DNA from: Tetradesmus obliquus
Taxonomy: Eukaryota > Chlorophyta > Chlorophyceae > Sphaeropleales > Scenedesmaceae
Assembly: GCA_030272155.1 (NCBI GenBank)
Contig: CP126192.1
Span: forward strand, 3,754,501-3,818,500
DNA: 64,000 bases
Direction: 5' to 3'
In this document: piece after piece, positions 11,701 through 26,700 of the stretch
How positions within the stretch are numbered: position 1 is the stretch's first letter
Layout of the letters: each line of letters starts with the position of its first letter
Translations under genes and position numbers: made by a program
The notes under the pieces: generated by a model
What the model saw: the letters and a program-made list of their open reading frames with translations, nothing else
Told to the model about the DNA's origin: nothing
Databases searched by the model: none

Positions 11701-14700
11701 CTTGATGGGATCGTATGTCAGGTGACAGTGCCCCTTTGTATAATTCTGTGTTCGCGTCGCCTTAGCAGGATGCATGAACATGTGGGGTGATGCATAGGTG
11801 AACATGAGCTCCTGCTGCTGCTATTGCTGTTGCCGCTGCTGCCTGTGTGCCCTACATCAGCTGAAAACCTCTCTGCAAAACAGCGAGGTGGCGATCGCTC
11901 CGCCTGTCAAGGAGGTATCCAAGCTGCTGTCAGCATACATCAAGAACGTGGCTGAGAGCTGCCGCGAGTTTGTGCGCTGGATGGATGGCACCTGCCTGGA
12001 GATGCCTGACCAGCGGGCCAAGGGTGACACAGACGGCGACCCTGTGGTGATGCACTTCAGCTCAGAGGTGCTGCGCATGCAGCAGGTAAGTTGTGACGGC
12101 TGGCACAGCTGCCTAAAGAACACACATGTCCCATCACTGACAGCCAAATTGCTCCTCTCTGTACCCTGTGCTTGTTGCAGCCTTTGGTTGCATAGCATGT
12201 GTGGTTTAAAAACCAGACGTGGCTGACAGCATGGGTGCTTGCTCGTGTGTTTGTGTTGCCGCCAGGTGATGGGTGCTGCTGTCCAGATCCACCAAGATAT
12301 AAACAAGGTGGCAGCGCGGCTCGACCGGCATGTGGAGGGCTGGCGCAAGTACAGCGACATCTGGAAGTCTGACAGGGCGCAGGTGCTGGACAAGTTCAAG
12401 GCCAAGGCACCAGCACTGTCTGCCTTTGAGGAGCGCTTTGCAAGGTTCCAGAAGGTGAGCGCGCGTGGCTCTGTGGCTGCCTGGCTGGCAAGAAGTCCAC
12501 CATGATGTGATTGCTGTTGCATGTGCTCAGCACAGTAAGTGCAGTGGCATGGCCTGAGATGAGGTTCCTACACCTCAGCTTATGCCAACGCTCGCAAACA
12601 CATGCTGTGTTTCCTTCCTTGCCCTTGCAGCAAGCCAACCTGTTCTGGGGTCTTGCACACGACGTGGACGTTGGCTGCGTCAGCGTGTGCAACTCAGCAC
12701 TGGCTCTTGCAGTGCACGAGGAGTGCTGCAGCTGGACGCGTGCTTTGGCAGCTGCAATGCGGGAGCTGGATGTTGCAGCCATGAATGGAGTCAGGGAGCG
12801 CATGGCAGCCGATCATACAGCGCTGCAGCAGCGGCCAGAAGACCTGGAGCAGCTGAAGGGTGTGCTGCATGTGGTGAACTCCATAAGGTGCGTGCTGGGC
12901 GCTGGGTGCTGCCGTGATGTGATACTGCCCTGGCACATCAAAATTTGCCTCCCACCTCTCCAGGCTTGCCATCAACCTATGCTGGCCGTTGGTTTGGGTT
13001 GGGTGAAGTACATGTCATTGCAGGGTGCATATGCAGGCAACAGCTAGCGGCACCACTGAACCCACATGCATTGTTAACCCTGCAGGTTTGGTGGCATGCA
13101 GATGGAGCTGCAGTGCAGTGACCTGCAGGAGCGCTACCGCACTCGACTGCTGTACGCCATCACGGAAGCAGAGCAGGCAGTCGCAGCTGCAGAGCTGGCA
13201 GATGCAGCGAGGCTGTCGCAGGAGTGGGCCGAGCTGTGTGCTGCTGCGGAGGCAGTTGACGTGCAGCTGGATGGTGTGAAGCGCAAGTTCTCACAAACCA
13301 CGCGGCAGCAGGTGGGTAGTATAGCTGACCGCACAGCGTTCACTTGGTGTATGGTTGCTGTCTTTGTCTCTCTCGGGAAGCAGGTCTGTCACCTCTTATG
13401 CATGCGCATTGACCTTTGCATGCTGTTCTTGTGCACGCATGCTGGCTGTACTTGAGACGCACATGCCAGATGTTGAACCGACCAACTCACACAAAGCCAA
13501 CTTCTGTCCGATTATTGGCTGCAGGTCGCCGACTTTGCCGCGCTGACAGCGGAGCTTGAAGCTCGCATGCGCAGCGAGGGCCCAGGGTTGCCTACTGTGC
13601 AGCTGGCAGCTGGCCTGGAATCCCTGAAGGTGTTCCAGGGAGAGATGGAGGGCCTGGCCAAGCAGCGGGAGCAGCTGCGCCTGGCAGAGCAGCTCTTTGA
13701 CATGGACATCACTAGCTACCCGCTGCTTTCCAAGGTATGCACCAGTCACACATGTATTGCCCTGTCACAATACACGCCAATTCACGTGTCTTGTATGTGA
13801 TCCAGGTCACAATCTGCTGCCTTGTGGCTGCTAAACGTGCCTGTTACATGCCCTTTACTTGTTGCCGGTTGCTGTGTAACCGCAGGTTGAATCTGAGCTG
13901 CGCAAGCTGGCACAGGTGTATGCTGTGTACGCTGAACATGCTGAGGCAGTGCGGCAGTACAGCAACATGCTGTGGAGCGAGCTGGACATCGGCAACATGA
14001 TGAATGGAGTGCAGGCGGTTGCAACAAAGCTCAAGAAGCTCAAGGGCCTGGAGGACATGCCTGTGTTTGGCTTGGTGCAAGCAGAGATCGCAGGCTTTGC
14101 TGATAGCTTGCCGCTCATGAAGGAGCTGAAGAGCGAGTCATTAAGGTGTGATATATACAGCAACAGTTGTCTGGATGCCATGCTGCTTCCTGATGGCACA
14201 GCTTGACACCCATGCACACCTGCTGCTTGTTGCGTCACTGTACATGCGGCATGCACAGCTTGCTGCTGGTGAGCAAGGGAAGTAACATCTGTTGCCTTGC
14301 CCGCAGGCCCCGTCACTGGAAGCAGCTGATGACGCTGACCGGCCAGAGCTTTGACCTGGACCCCAAGACCTTCACGCTGGCCAACATGTTCGCCATGCAG
14401 CTGCACAAGTACAAGGAGGACATCGCCAAGGTCACCTCCAGCGCCCTCAAGGAGCTCACCATTGAGAACGAGCTCAAGAAGCTGGCAGAGTCATGGAAGG
14501 AGCAACGCTTCGACCTGCACAAGTACACAGCGGTAGGTTGCTGCTGGCAGGCAGGGGGCGGGCATGAAGCTGTGACAAGGTATAGCAGGTGACTCATGAT
14601 GGGATTCACTGGTCCTACATCACTTGTGTCGCTCAGCATATTGTGCCATCAACTGCTTGCCGTGTGTTATGATGACCGATTTTGCTGTTGCTGCCTGTGC

Positions 14701-17700
14701 AGAACGGTGCTGACAGGGGCTGGGTGCTCAAGGGTGTTGAGGAGGTGACGCTGCTGCTGGAAGACATGGGCCTCAACCTGCAGTCCATGATGGCTAGCCC
14801 ACCCGTGCGGCCCTTTGCCGATGAAGTGCGGCTGTGGGAGCAGCGGCTGTCGCTGATTGGGGAGTGCATTGAGGTGAGTGAACATGAGGTGCTTTGTGAA
14901 CGCAGCGGCCCCAACAGGAAAAGGTGCAGCGGGCACTTGGAGGATAACTGAAAATAGCAAGCATTTCCTGCTTGTTTTTCAGCTCCCATCTGCTTGTTTG
15001 AAGTGCCGGAGGCCTCACTGCATGCACTTCCTGTCATGCCGCTGCAGGTGTGGATGCTGGTGCAGCGCAAGTGGATGTACCTTGAGAGCATCTTCATTGG
15101 CAGCGATGACATCCGCAACCAGCTGCCTCAGGAGGCCAAGCGCTTTGACACCATCGACAAGGCCTGGCTGAAGATTATGGCTGACACAGCCAAGAACACG
15201 ATTGTGCTGGATGCATGCAGCATTGACGGCAGGTGCGTGAGTTGTATGGCCTCAGTTAGGCAGCAGGGCAGAACCCACCGGGTCCTGCGCATGCACATAC
15301 ACTGCCAACAGGTGTCTCTTGCACCATCACCTGCTTGCATGACGTGCTTAGGATGATGGAGTAAGCCATTGCCTGGTGTTCCTGTGCCCTGCAGGCTTGA
15401 CCAGCTGCGCACGCTGTCTGAGCAGCTTGAGGTGTGCCAGAAGAGCCTGAGCGAGTACTTGGACACCAAGCGCTGCGCCTTCCCGCGCTTCTACTTCATC
15501 AGCGACGATGAGCTGCTGGCCATACTGGGCACATCAGATCCCACCAGCGTTCAGGAGCACATGCTGAAGCTGTTTGACAACTGTGCAGGTGTGTAGCTGT
15601 ACTGAGCTGGCACTGACTATGTAACACACCCCAGCTGTCGTGCTTAGATTGTCGCAATGGCAGGCAGTGTTCACACTGGTTGAGGTGCGTGCCTTGTGCA
15701 CGTGTTGTTGAGCTGACGTGTGCTTGTGTTCCACCCCCACTTGCTGCTGCAGCGCTGAAGTTTGGGCGCGGCAACAAGAGCATCCTTGGCATGACCTCCA
15801 GCGAGGGCGAGGGCTTTGCGTTCCGCAGCCAGGTGCCGGTTGAGGGCGCCGTGGAGGTGTGGATGACCGGCGTGGAGGCTGAGATGCGGCGCACACTGGC
15901 TGTGGTGATGAAGGAGGGTGAGCTGTGCGCTGGCAGCAGGCAGCACTGTATTGACTGCATTGCTGTTTTGCATTAAGGCCGATTGATCGTCAAATGAGTA
16001 GAAACCACACTAACACCAAATTACTCCAGCAACAGACAACCGCAGTTGCCCTGAAGAGCTAGCGCACAGGTAGTGGAGCATCGCGCTTGGGCGGCTTGTT
16101 TTGCGCCGCTCACCACCAGCACGATGCTTGCACTGCCGTTCCATGCAGGTGTGTGGAACTACGCCCGTACTCCGCGTGCCAAGTGGATCGTGGACTGCCT
16201 GGGCATGGTGACGCTGGCTGGCAGCCAGGTGTGGTGGACATGGGAGACGGAGGACAGCTTCAGGCGTGTCAGGGAGGGCGACAAGCACGCCATGAAGACC
16301 TACGCAGCAAAGCTCACGGACCAGCTCAGCCAGCTAACTGGCATGGTGAGTTCGTAACACTGTCCACACGCATTTGCAAATGCTGTACAATGGTATCGTG
16401 TGAAGCGGCGGCAATTGCACTCCCTGCGCAGCAGTAAGCCTGCCTGCTCTGCATGCTAGAAGCATTTGAACAGGATCACCTGCTGACTGCATGTGAAGCA
16501 GGTGCGCAAGGAGCTGACAGCTGACGCGCGCCGCAAGGTCAACACGCTCATCATCACTGATGTGCATGGGCGCGACATCATTGAAACCTTTGTGCGCGAC
16601 AGCATCATGGACGCGCGCGAGTTTGCATGGGAGAGCCAGCTGCGGTTCTACTGGGACAAGGCGATGGTGAGTGATGCGCAGCAGCGAACGCAGCTGAGGC
16701 TCCCTGCCCGATGCCACTGTCTGCTGTTTCTCAAAGCAGCACAGCTGGATGAGCAACAGCTTGATCATGTGTGGCAGTGGTGGGGACTTTCACAACACAA
16801 ATGCCAGCCACGCTTCACTTCTGCTTGCACTCAGCACTGCTGGTTGTTGCTTGCAGGATGACCTGAGCATCAGGCAGTGCGGCGGCATGTTCCGGTATGG
16901 CTACGAGTACATGGGGCTCAACGGGCGCCTCGTCATCACAGCACTCACCGACCGCTGCTACATGACGCTGACGACAGCCATGACGTACAGGCTGGGAGGA
17001 GCACCAGCGGGACCAGCTGGCACAGGTGTGCTGTGGTCTGCGTAATGCATGCATGCATGGCGTGCAATACCCATGCTTTGGGGCCCAACATCTGTTTTGT
17101 TTGATAAAGCTTTGCCCTGACTGCAATGTATGGAAATCCGTCAAGTTTGTTTTTATAATGCAGTGACGCGCTTGCAACAGGCATTTGTGTTCTGCAGGCT
17201 GGCTGCATCTTTCAGCTCCTGCACACTATGACGCCTGCCCGTCCACCTTCGTGCCTGCCTGTCTGCCTGCCCGCAGGCAAGACGGAGACGGTCAAGGACC
17301 TGGCCAAGGCCATGGGCGTGCAGTGCGTGGTGTTCAACTGCGGCGAGGGCCTGGACTACAAGGCCATGGGCAGCATCTTCAGCGGCCTGGTGCAGTGCGG
17401 CGCCTGGGGCTGCTTCGACGAGTTCAACCGCATCGAGGCGGAGGTGCTCAGCGTGGTGTCCAGCCAGATCAAGCAGGTGCGGCGCTTGTGTTGAGATGGG
17501 ATGGGGACTCCTGCTGTGGTGTGCTTCCATAGCAAGCAGCCGCCTGTGCATGCCACATGCTGCAAAATGCCTGCAGCGGTTGCAGGACACACTTAGATGA
17601 GGGGTTCGCCTGCAACATCGCTATCAAGCTTCTCTGTCATGAGTGATAACCGCTGCTGCCCCCAACTCAGCAAAGACCTGCTCAAGCACGCATGTTCATT

Positions 17701-20700
17701 ATGCTGCCACGCAGATCCAAGAAGCGCTGAAGAACGACCTGACCCGCTTCCAGTTTGAGGGGCGCGAGATCCGGCTGGACCCACGCGCAGGCATCTTCAT
17801 CACCATGAACCCGGGCTATGCGGGCCGGACAGAGCTGCCGGACAACCTCAAGGCGCTGTTTAGGCCCGTGACCATGGTGGTGCCGGACATGGAGCAGATC
17901 TGCGAGATCATGCTGTTCAGCGAGGGCTTTGACTCTGCAAAGGTGCGGCTGCACATGTGTATGTATGCGCAGCCCGGTTGGAAAAAGAGGTTGAGCTGTC
18001 AGCAGCACATGGTGATCCGGCCTAGCGCGTAGTAGTTGCGACCGCGGTGAAGGGAACAAGCCAGCAGCGCACAGTGCACGGATATGTTTGTTGACTTGCA
18101 GTTGGGTGCTGCTGCAGGTGTTGGCCAAGAAGATGACAGTGCTCTACAAGCTGGCGCGTGAGCAGCTGTCCAAGCAGCACCACTACGACTTTGGGCTGCG
18201 TGCGCTGAAGAGTGTGCTGGTCATGGCGGGCGCCCTCAAGCGCGGCGCGCCAGACATGAGCGAGGCGCTGGTGCTGATGCGCGCACTGCGCGACTCCAAC
18301 CTGCCCAAGTTTGTGTATGATGACGTGCCCCTGTTCCTGGGGCTGGTTGGTGACCTGTTCCCAGGTGCGCAGTTGCGGCCGGTTTCCTGCACGCTGCTGC
18401 AACAACTGCATGCCAAAGCACAGCATGGGCATTCTCAGTGACAGCAACAGCAGCTTGTGCACAGCAGCAACAAGTGCAAGTAGTTTTGACAGCTGCAACG
18501 GCTCACCTTGCTCTTTCTCTGCTGTGTGTCAATTTGCAGGAATGGACTGCCCGCGCGTGCGTTACCCCCAGTTCAATGACCAGGTCGAAGCAGAGCTGGC
18601 AGCAGCAGGCCACCAGGTGCTTGCAGGCGCTGGCGACCAGGTGGATAAAGTAGTGCAGCTGTATGAGGTACTGATGACACGCCACACTGTCATGGTGGTG
18701 GGGCAGACAGGCGGTGGCAAGAGCGTCATCCTTAGCACGCTGGCGCGCGCACAGACCGCTATGGGCAGGCGCACTGCGCTGCATGTGCTGAACCCCAAGG
18801 CGATTACGGTGGCTGAGCTGTATGGTGTGCTGGACAAGGATACACGTGACTGGACAGATGGGCTGCTGAGCAACATCTTCAGGTGAGCTGTGTGGTACTT
18901 GTTTGTAGCATCAGGCAACAGCATGCTATGTGTGCAGCCACTGACGATTGCAGCTGGGGCCAGAAGTTTGATTGTGATGCTGCAGACTTGCACTCAACAC
19001 CTGTTGCCAGAGTGTGTTCCTACTGAACTGGATAGCGCCTTTTGTGTGATCCAGATTGTGACACTGCGTGCAATGCATCATGCTGCGCTGCTGTCTCTGC
19101 TGTCTCTGCAGGGAGGTAAACCGGCCGCTGCCGCCAGAGCGCGATGAGGCACACTACATTGTGTTTGATGGCGATGTTGATGCTGTGTGGGTGGAGAACA
19201 TGAACAGTGTGATGGACGACAACAAGCTGCTCACGCTGCCAAATGGCGAGCGCATCCGCCTGCAACCTCACGTGAAGCTGCTGTTTGAGGTGGCAGACCT
19301 GCAGTATGCCAGCCCCGCCACCATCTCCAGGTGCGCTTGCTTTGCAGTGGTGTGCTATTATGGCCAAGCGTGCTTTGATCCCCAGACGCAGCAGGGGCCG
19401 AGGCAGGCGACTGGGTGGCAGCCATGCCTGATGCACAGCTCACATAAGTGCTGCTTTCTCTGTGCACCGTAAAAAAGATGCAGCCCTCCGGACTCTGCTA
19501 CTGCCTCATACTGTGCTGTGCTGTGTGCTGCTGCAGGTGCGGTATGGTGTATGTTGACAGCCGCAACCTTGGCTACAAGCCCTACTTCTGGCGCTGGCTC
19601 AACACGCGCAGCAGGCCCGGGGAGGCTGAGGCCCTGCAGCTGCTGATCGACAAGTATGCAGTTCCAGCCATTGAGTGGGTGGCTGAGGGGCTGGACGGGC
19701 ATGACCTGGTCAAGCGCCCGCAGCAGAGTGTGCCGCACACAAACCTGAACATGGCTGCACAGCTGTGCAAGCTGCTGGATGCTACCATCATTGACCATCC
19801 CAAGATGCAGGATCCCCAGGTGTGATCACCAGCAGCTGGTTGGGTAGCAGCTTGCCTGCTGATTGTGCTGGTCAAAGGCGCTGTGCAGTCGTCATGAGTG
19901 CTTGAGTGTTCGGCTGCAGAGCTGTTGTTGGGGCCAGACTCTTACTGGGTTATTCTGCACACGCCTGGCTGCCTGCAGGTGCTGGATTCGCTCTTTGTGT
20001 TCTGCTGTGTGTGGAGTGTTGGTGCGCTGCTGGTGCAGCGGCCAGAAGCCAAGGAGCGGGACAGGTTTGATGCCTTGATGAAGCAGCTGGCAGCGCTGGG
20101 CACTGTGGACGCCGACAGGGTCTCCTGCAGCCAGCTGCCGTCCCGCTCTCTATACGAGTACTGCTTTGATGTGGCTGACGGCTGCTGGCGCAGCTGGAGG
20201 AGCTACGTGACGGAGTATGTGCCGCCAGTCGGTGGCCAGTTCAGCAAGATCCTGGTGTCAACAGCTGACACAGTCAGGTGAGCATTAATATTACTGTTCT
20301 TGCATGCGGGAGCGGGGGTATGTGGTTGCTTACAGTGTGCAGCCATAGCAGTAGCTAGTGCAGCTTCAGCTGTTGCACCTGGTGATGCCTTGCTAACAAT
20401 ACCAGCTGGCCGCCAACAGCAGCAGCAGAAGCAGAAGCACAAGTATTATTGATGTTAATTTGCTGTGTTGTTGTCCTGCAGGACCTCCTGGCTGCTTAGG
20501 ACTGTTGTGGGCTCTGGCAGCCCCTGCCTACTGATTGGGGAATCCGGCACCTCCAAGTCTGTCACCATCTCCAACTTTCTGGCTAGCCTGGATGCTGCTG
20601 CCAACATCAGCCTCAACATGAATTTCAGCAGCAGGACCAGCAGCCTGGATGTGCAGCGGGCAATTGAGGACTCCACAGAGAAGCGGACCAAGGTAAGCGT

Positions 20701-23700
20701 ACTTGGGTGTGACCAGCAGAGGTTGTGCCATGCTCTTTACGCTGTGATGCGCAGCGATGCATGCTGTTGGGCTGGCTGCAGTTTGAACTGATGGTGGCAG
20801 AGCAATGCGGTGGCCCATTGCAACAAAGCATGCTCTTGTGGCTGCTTGTTCTGCTGCCGCAGGACACCTATGGCCCTCCCATGGGCAAGCGCCTGCTCAT
20901 GTTTGTTGACGACATGAACATGCCGCGCGTGGACACCTACGGCACGCAGCAGCCCATTGCGCTGCTCAAGATGTTTGTGGAGCGCAAGGGCTTCTATGAC
21001 AGGGGCAAGGAGCTTAGCTGGAAGAACATCAAGGATGTGCAGCTGGTGGCAGGGATGGGGCCGCCTGGCGGTGCGCGCAACGCAGTGGACCCTCGCTTCA
21101 TCAGCCTGTTTTCGGCCTTTGAAGTGCAGCCACCTTCAAATGACAACCTGAGGACGATATATCAAGTGAGGGGTGCAGCTGTTTGTGCATGCTTCTGCGC
21201 ATGGTTTCTACGTGTATCGTGCCTTCTGCAGTTGGCATTGGCGACAGCATTGTGAGTGTTATGTCATAGGGGCGAAATCTGTCCACTGTATGTATGCTGT
21301 GTTTCACCCTTTGCCTGCAGGCAATCCTGAGCAAGCACCTGGCCAGGTTGAACAACTCCGACATCACCCAGATGGTTGGCGACAGCCTAACAGACATCAC
21401 ACTGGAGCTATACAATGCAGCACTGGAGAAGCTGCCGCCTACACCCAGCAGGTTCCACTATGTGTTCAACCTGCGGGACCTGAGCAGGGTGTATGAGGGG
21501 CTGCTGAGGTCATGCTCGGATGTTGTGCAGGAGCCCTGGCAGTTCCTGAGGCTCTGGAGGAATGAGGTGCGCTGTGGTGCTGGCCTGGCAACTACTTTGT
21601 TACACCCAACTACCCAGCAGTGCATTGCCGCCGTTTACTGGTGTAAATGGCGCCGCTTCATCACCTGCGGCCTCATTGATGTGACGTGACAACTGTTCTG
21701 CTTGTGCGTGTTGCTTGTCTCTGCAGGTGCTGCGTGTCTTCCATGACCGCCTCATCTCACCAGAGGACAAGACAGTGCTGCAGGACAAAGTGGCAGAGCT
21801 TGTGCAGCGCAGGTGAGCGCAACAGCGCTGCAAAAGGCAGGATTTGTTATCATTTTGCTGCTTGTCCAGGCTTACACCATATATGTGCTGTTGCACAGTG
21901 GGCGCTGGGCAGATCATAGGCCTGGCAATGGCATCTAGCAAGTCATTGGGTGCTGCTCAAACTTGGACGTGTGCTTCACCTCTTGCTGGCTGTTGGATGT
22001 TCGCTGTACAGGTATGCTGTCACGTCTGACAAGGTCATGGCAGACCCCATCCTGTTTGGTGACTACCGCAATGTGCTGGCAGATCCCGACACAGCGCCAG
22101 GCGGTGCAGTGCTGCGGCTGTACGAGGATGTGGGCAGCTACAGCAGCATCCAGCCGCTTTTTGAGTCTGTGCTGGCTGTGTACAACCAGAAGCACAAGCC
22201 CATGCAGCTGGTGTTCTTTGATGACGCGCTGGAGCACCTCACACGCATCCAGCGCACACTGCGGCTGCCACTGGTGAGTTGGTACATGCTCTGCTTGTAT
22301 TATATACCCCTGCTGAATGCAGCAATTGCACTGCACATGTACTGACTTTGTGTTGCGCGGTGTCGCAAGCAGCGGTAACTCAGCGATGCATCTGTTAACC
22401 AAGCAGACACACCGCACTCACAGCTAAACCGTGACTGCTGAATGCGCGCAGGGGCACTGCCTGCTGGTGGGTGTCGGCGGCAGCGGCAAGCAGAGCTTGG
22501 CGCGGCTGGCCGCTTACGCTGCTGGCTGCGGCGTGTTTGAGATCTGCCTGACGCGTGGCTACGACGAGGTGGCTTTCAGGGAGGACCTGAAGAAGCTGTA
22601 CGGCATGCTGGGCGCTGAGGATAAGCGCATGGTTTTCCTGTTCACGGACAGCCACGTGGCGGATGAGGGCTTCCTGGAGCTCATCAACAACATGCTCACC
22701 TCGGGTGCGTTAACTAGACCAGAGCCGAGTGACCAAAGTCATGCTTGCTAGTTGCATTCTTGCGGCTGCCAGGTGATGACAACCTTGCACATTGAAGGTG
22801 TGCTCTATTGTGGCAGCAGACCGTTGTTGCTGCTGGCTCTATGCTAGTGCAGGTGTTGAAATGTCGGCTTCCTCACGCTGGTGCTGTCTGCACTTTACTG
22901 CTGTGCAGGCATGGTGCCGGCACTGTATGATGATGCTGAGAAGGAGGGGCTGGTCAGCTCCATCCGCAGCGAGCTGACTGCCAAGGGCCTGCCTGACAGC
23001 AAGGAGGCGTGCTGGGCCGCATATGTTGAGAAGTGCAGGGCCAACCTGCATGTGGTGCTGGCCATGAGCCCTGTCGGCAAGGCGCTGCGCAGCCGCTGCA
23101 GGAACTTCCCTGGGCTGGTCAACAACACTGTTATCGACTGGTTCGAGCCGTGGCCTGAGCAGGTGGGCTGGCAGCATGGCCTGAGCATGCCGCAGAGAGC
23201 TGACTACGTTTTGCTCGTGTGTGGTGAACTTTTGCCAGCTTTGCAGCTGTGCTGCACAACTTGAACATGGGTGGTGTTGCTGCATTGCCGCTGCTGCTGC
23301 AGGCTCTGTCCAGCGTTGCCACTGCCTTTTTGGAGTCGGAGGACCTGCCGGCCAGCCTGAGACCGTCCATCGTGGAGCACATGGTGCTGGTGCACCAGAG
23401 CGTGCGGCGCTTCAGCACGCAGTTTGCGGAGGAGCTGCGCCGCCACAACTACGTGACGGTGAGCTTTGTTGCGCGATGCAAACGCTCCTGGCCAGCTGCT
23501 TGAAGTCCGCGTGGGGCTGTGTGTAACACTCACAACCGTAGCAAGGCTACTCTGCTTCAACGTGCTCCTTTGAGTGGCGCCAGTGCGTAGCTAACGCCGT
23601 ACTGTTGTCGCCGCTTTTCCTGTGCTCCTTGCAGCCCAAGAACTACCTTGATTTCATCACCAACTACAAGACCAGCCTGGCAGGGCAGCGCAAGGAGATC

Positions 23701-26700
23701 ACCGACACCAGCAGCCGCCTGTCCAACGGCCTGGCGAAGCTGGTGCAGGCCAGCGCTGAGGTGGATGTGCTGCAGAAGGAGCTCAGCCAGGCCAAGGTGG
23801 TGGTGGAGGCAGCAACGCAGGAATGCAACCAACTGCTTGAGGTGAGGCAAAAGCACCATCTGCACAGATTACTTTTGGCAAAACACACAACCTGTGGAAA
23901 ATAGTATACTTGTCCTGCACGATTGCAAAGGCAGGTGAGATGAGCTGCCCTGTGATGTGTACACAACACGTATCAATGTAGTGAATGTCCAGTGATTGAC
24001 CACATGGTTGCTTGTGTCCTGCAGGTGATTTCTGTGAACACTGCAGACGCAGAGACCAAGCAGAAGTCGGCACAAGAAAAGGAGGCAGCCCTGCAGGTGG
24101 AGAGCTTGCAGATTGCGCAAGACAAGGAGGAGGCTGAGCAGGCGCTGAGTGAGGCCATCCCTGCCCTTGAGGAGGCGGCTGCAGCGCTGAATGACCTGAA
24201 GAGGGATGACATTACAGAGATCCGCAGCTTTGCCAAGCCACACGTGCTTGTACAGAGGGTGAGTACATGCATGCGTGCAATGCACTGATGTGCCCTTTTC
24301 TGGACGAGCTTGCAGCGGCTGCATTTGCGAGCTGAGACAGCCAGTGTTGCATGCCACCTTGCTGACCCACAGGCCAGTCTGCCGTGGGCTCCTGCAGCTG
24401 AGTTACTCACTCCACATGCTGCCTCCTGCGCTGCTGCCGCCACTTCTGCTGCCATTGGCAGGTGTGCGAGTGTGTTGTCATCTTGAAGAACCTGAAGGAT
24501 GTGTCATGGGCTGGTGCCAAGAGCATGATGACAGACCCTGGCTTCCTGAAGAGCCTGGTTGAGTTTGACAAGGATGGCTTGACAGAGAAGCAGGTCAAGC
24601 GCGTTAAGACAGAGTACATGAAGGACCCAAGCTTCACCTATGACAACATCAGGAACATCTCAACAGCAGGAGCAGGTGCGGCTGCAGGAAATGCCAATTG
24701 CGCTGAGGATCTGAATTTTACAGCAGCAGTATTGCACACATCGCATGTACAGTAGACGTAGGACGCCTGTAGCTTGGCAGGGCAGGTGTGACAGAGCTGG
24801 TGACATCCCCATCCTTGTTGTTATTGCAGGCCTGCTCAAGTGGGTGCTGGCCATGGTGAACTACTACAATGTTGCCAAGGGTGTTGAGCCCAAGCGCAAG
24901 AAGGTGGCAGAGGCGGAGAAGAACTTGCGCCTGGCACAGAAGGACCTGGCAGACACCAAGGACCAGCTGGCAGCACTGAATGCACAGCTGACCAGCTTGC
25001 GCAGCCAGTTTGCAGACAAGACGGCAGAGCAACAGGTAGGTGGCACTGACAAGGGATGCAGCAGCTTACAGCAGCAGCAGCAGCAGCAGCAGTAGCACGT
25101 TTCCCCTCTGGACTTGGCTTGTGCTGCAAAAGTGCGTTACCCGCCGTTGTGGCTGGCAGAAGAAGATGGCTTGGCGCTGTGTCCTGGGTCTGCTCCTGTG
25201 CCTCACTGCTGTCTGCATCTCCCTCTGCTGCACCGCAGGACCTGCGTGCTAAAGCAGATCTTATGGAGCGGCGGCTGTTAGCAGCAGAGCGGCTGATTGC
25301 TGGGCTAGGCAGTGAGAAGGAGCGCTGGGCAGCCGACATCAAGGCCCTTGAAGCAGCCAGGGAGCAGCTGGTGGGAGACTGCCTGCTGTGCTCATCCTTC
25401 CTGAGCTACACAGGTGGGACAGCACACGTGGCAGGATATGACATGGCTCGAACATGCAAACCATGCATTGTAGACAGCGTGAATGCACTACAGCACTGCA
25501 GCTGCGGCCTGGGATGCACCTGTGATGGAGCAACTACCCTGCTTGTCGTCATTAGCTGACAGGCTGGCGTGCAATGCACTCTGCGTTGCGTGTGTTTGCA
25601 GGCGCCTTCACCTACAAGTACCGCTCCTCCATGTTGTACGGGGTGTGGCAGTCTGACCTGCTGTCACGCAAGGTGCCCCTCAGCCAGCCGTTCAAGCTGG
25701 AGTCCATCATGACCAACGATGTGGAGGTGGCAGCCTGGGCCAGTGAAGGCCTGCCTGGCGATGAGCTCAGCGTGCAGAATGGGCTGCTGACCACGCGCGC
25801 TGCGCGCTGGCCGCTGTGCATCGACCCTCAGATGCAGGCTGTGGCGTGGATCAAGCGCAGGGAGGGCAAGCAGCTGGAGGGCAAGGTGAGGGTGCAGGGC
25901 ATTGTAGAGGTGTGTTGTTCATGCGACCAACGTGGTGGGCACCTGTGTGGCAAGTGGTGAGCTGCCAACAGCACACTTGCAAGTGTTCTGCCTGGGGCAG
26001 AGCAGCCAGGGTGTGAACTAGCCAGCCTGAGTGTATGTTGGTGATGGCATGTCTCGCCGCTGCTGTTTGCGGCGGCTGCCAACATCGTGAACTTACACCT
26101 GTCCCGCTGCTTGTGCCAGGTCAAGACCTTCCATGACCCTGACTTCCTGAAGCAGCTGGAGCTGGCGATCCAGTATGGCTTCCCCTTCCTGTTTGAGGGT
26201 TGTGACGAATACATTGACCCAGTCATTGACCCAGTGCTGGAGCGCAGCACAACACTTAGCGCTACGGGCAAGCGGGTGAGTGACGTGGCACATGGAGTTG
26301 CAGCACTGTGCAGGAGTAGCACTGTTGTTGCAGCGGCCAATGAAGGCTAAACGTTTGGCCTACTACAGCTTGCACCAATGATGCCGCTGTTGTTGCTTCT
26401 GTGTTATGAGCTCTGGGGTTGTGACACAATGTTATTCATTGCAAAACTGCTACTGCTGGCTGCAGGTGATCCAGCTGGGTGACAAGGAGGTGGAGTGGGA
26501 CCCCAACTTCCGGCTGTACCTGACCAGCAAGCTGTCCAACCCGCACTACGGCCCCGAGGTTTCCAGCAAGACCAGCATCATCAACTACGGCCTCACGCAG
26601 CAGGGCCTGGCGGAGCAGCTGCTGGGCGTGACAGTGGCGCATGAGAGGGCCGACCTGGAGGAGGCCAGGTGAGGGGCGGCTGGCTTGAGTGGCAGAGGAG

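Larger units (their letters stand above)
5772..12454 (+). other. DHC1: Dynein tail region (residues 1-1201), exons 1-17
   Basis: The tail dimerises heavy chains and binds intermediate chains at the axonemal docking site. Exons: 5772-5916, 6000-6069, 6223-6356, 6455-6818, 6966-7077, 7296-7829, 8134-8448, 8674-8845, 9033-9259, 9542-9704, 9851-10099, 10297-10469, 10716-10968, 11160-11272, 11507-11671, 11861-12085, 12266-12454. The DHC_N1 signature begins in exon 6 ([13 protein letters not shown], then [19 protein letters not shown]). Exon 11 has [17 protein letters not shown] and exon 15 has [20 protein letters not shown]. The exon 2-to-3 junction is the least certain join, because exon 3 lies in low-complexity sequence. 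Confidence 0.85.
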
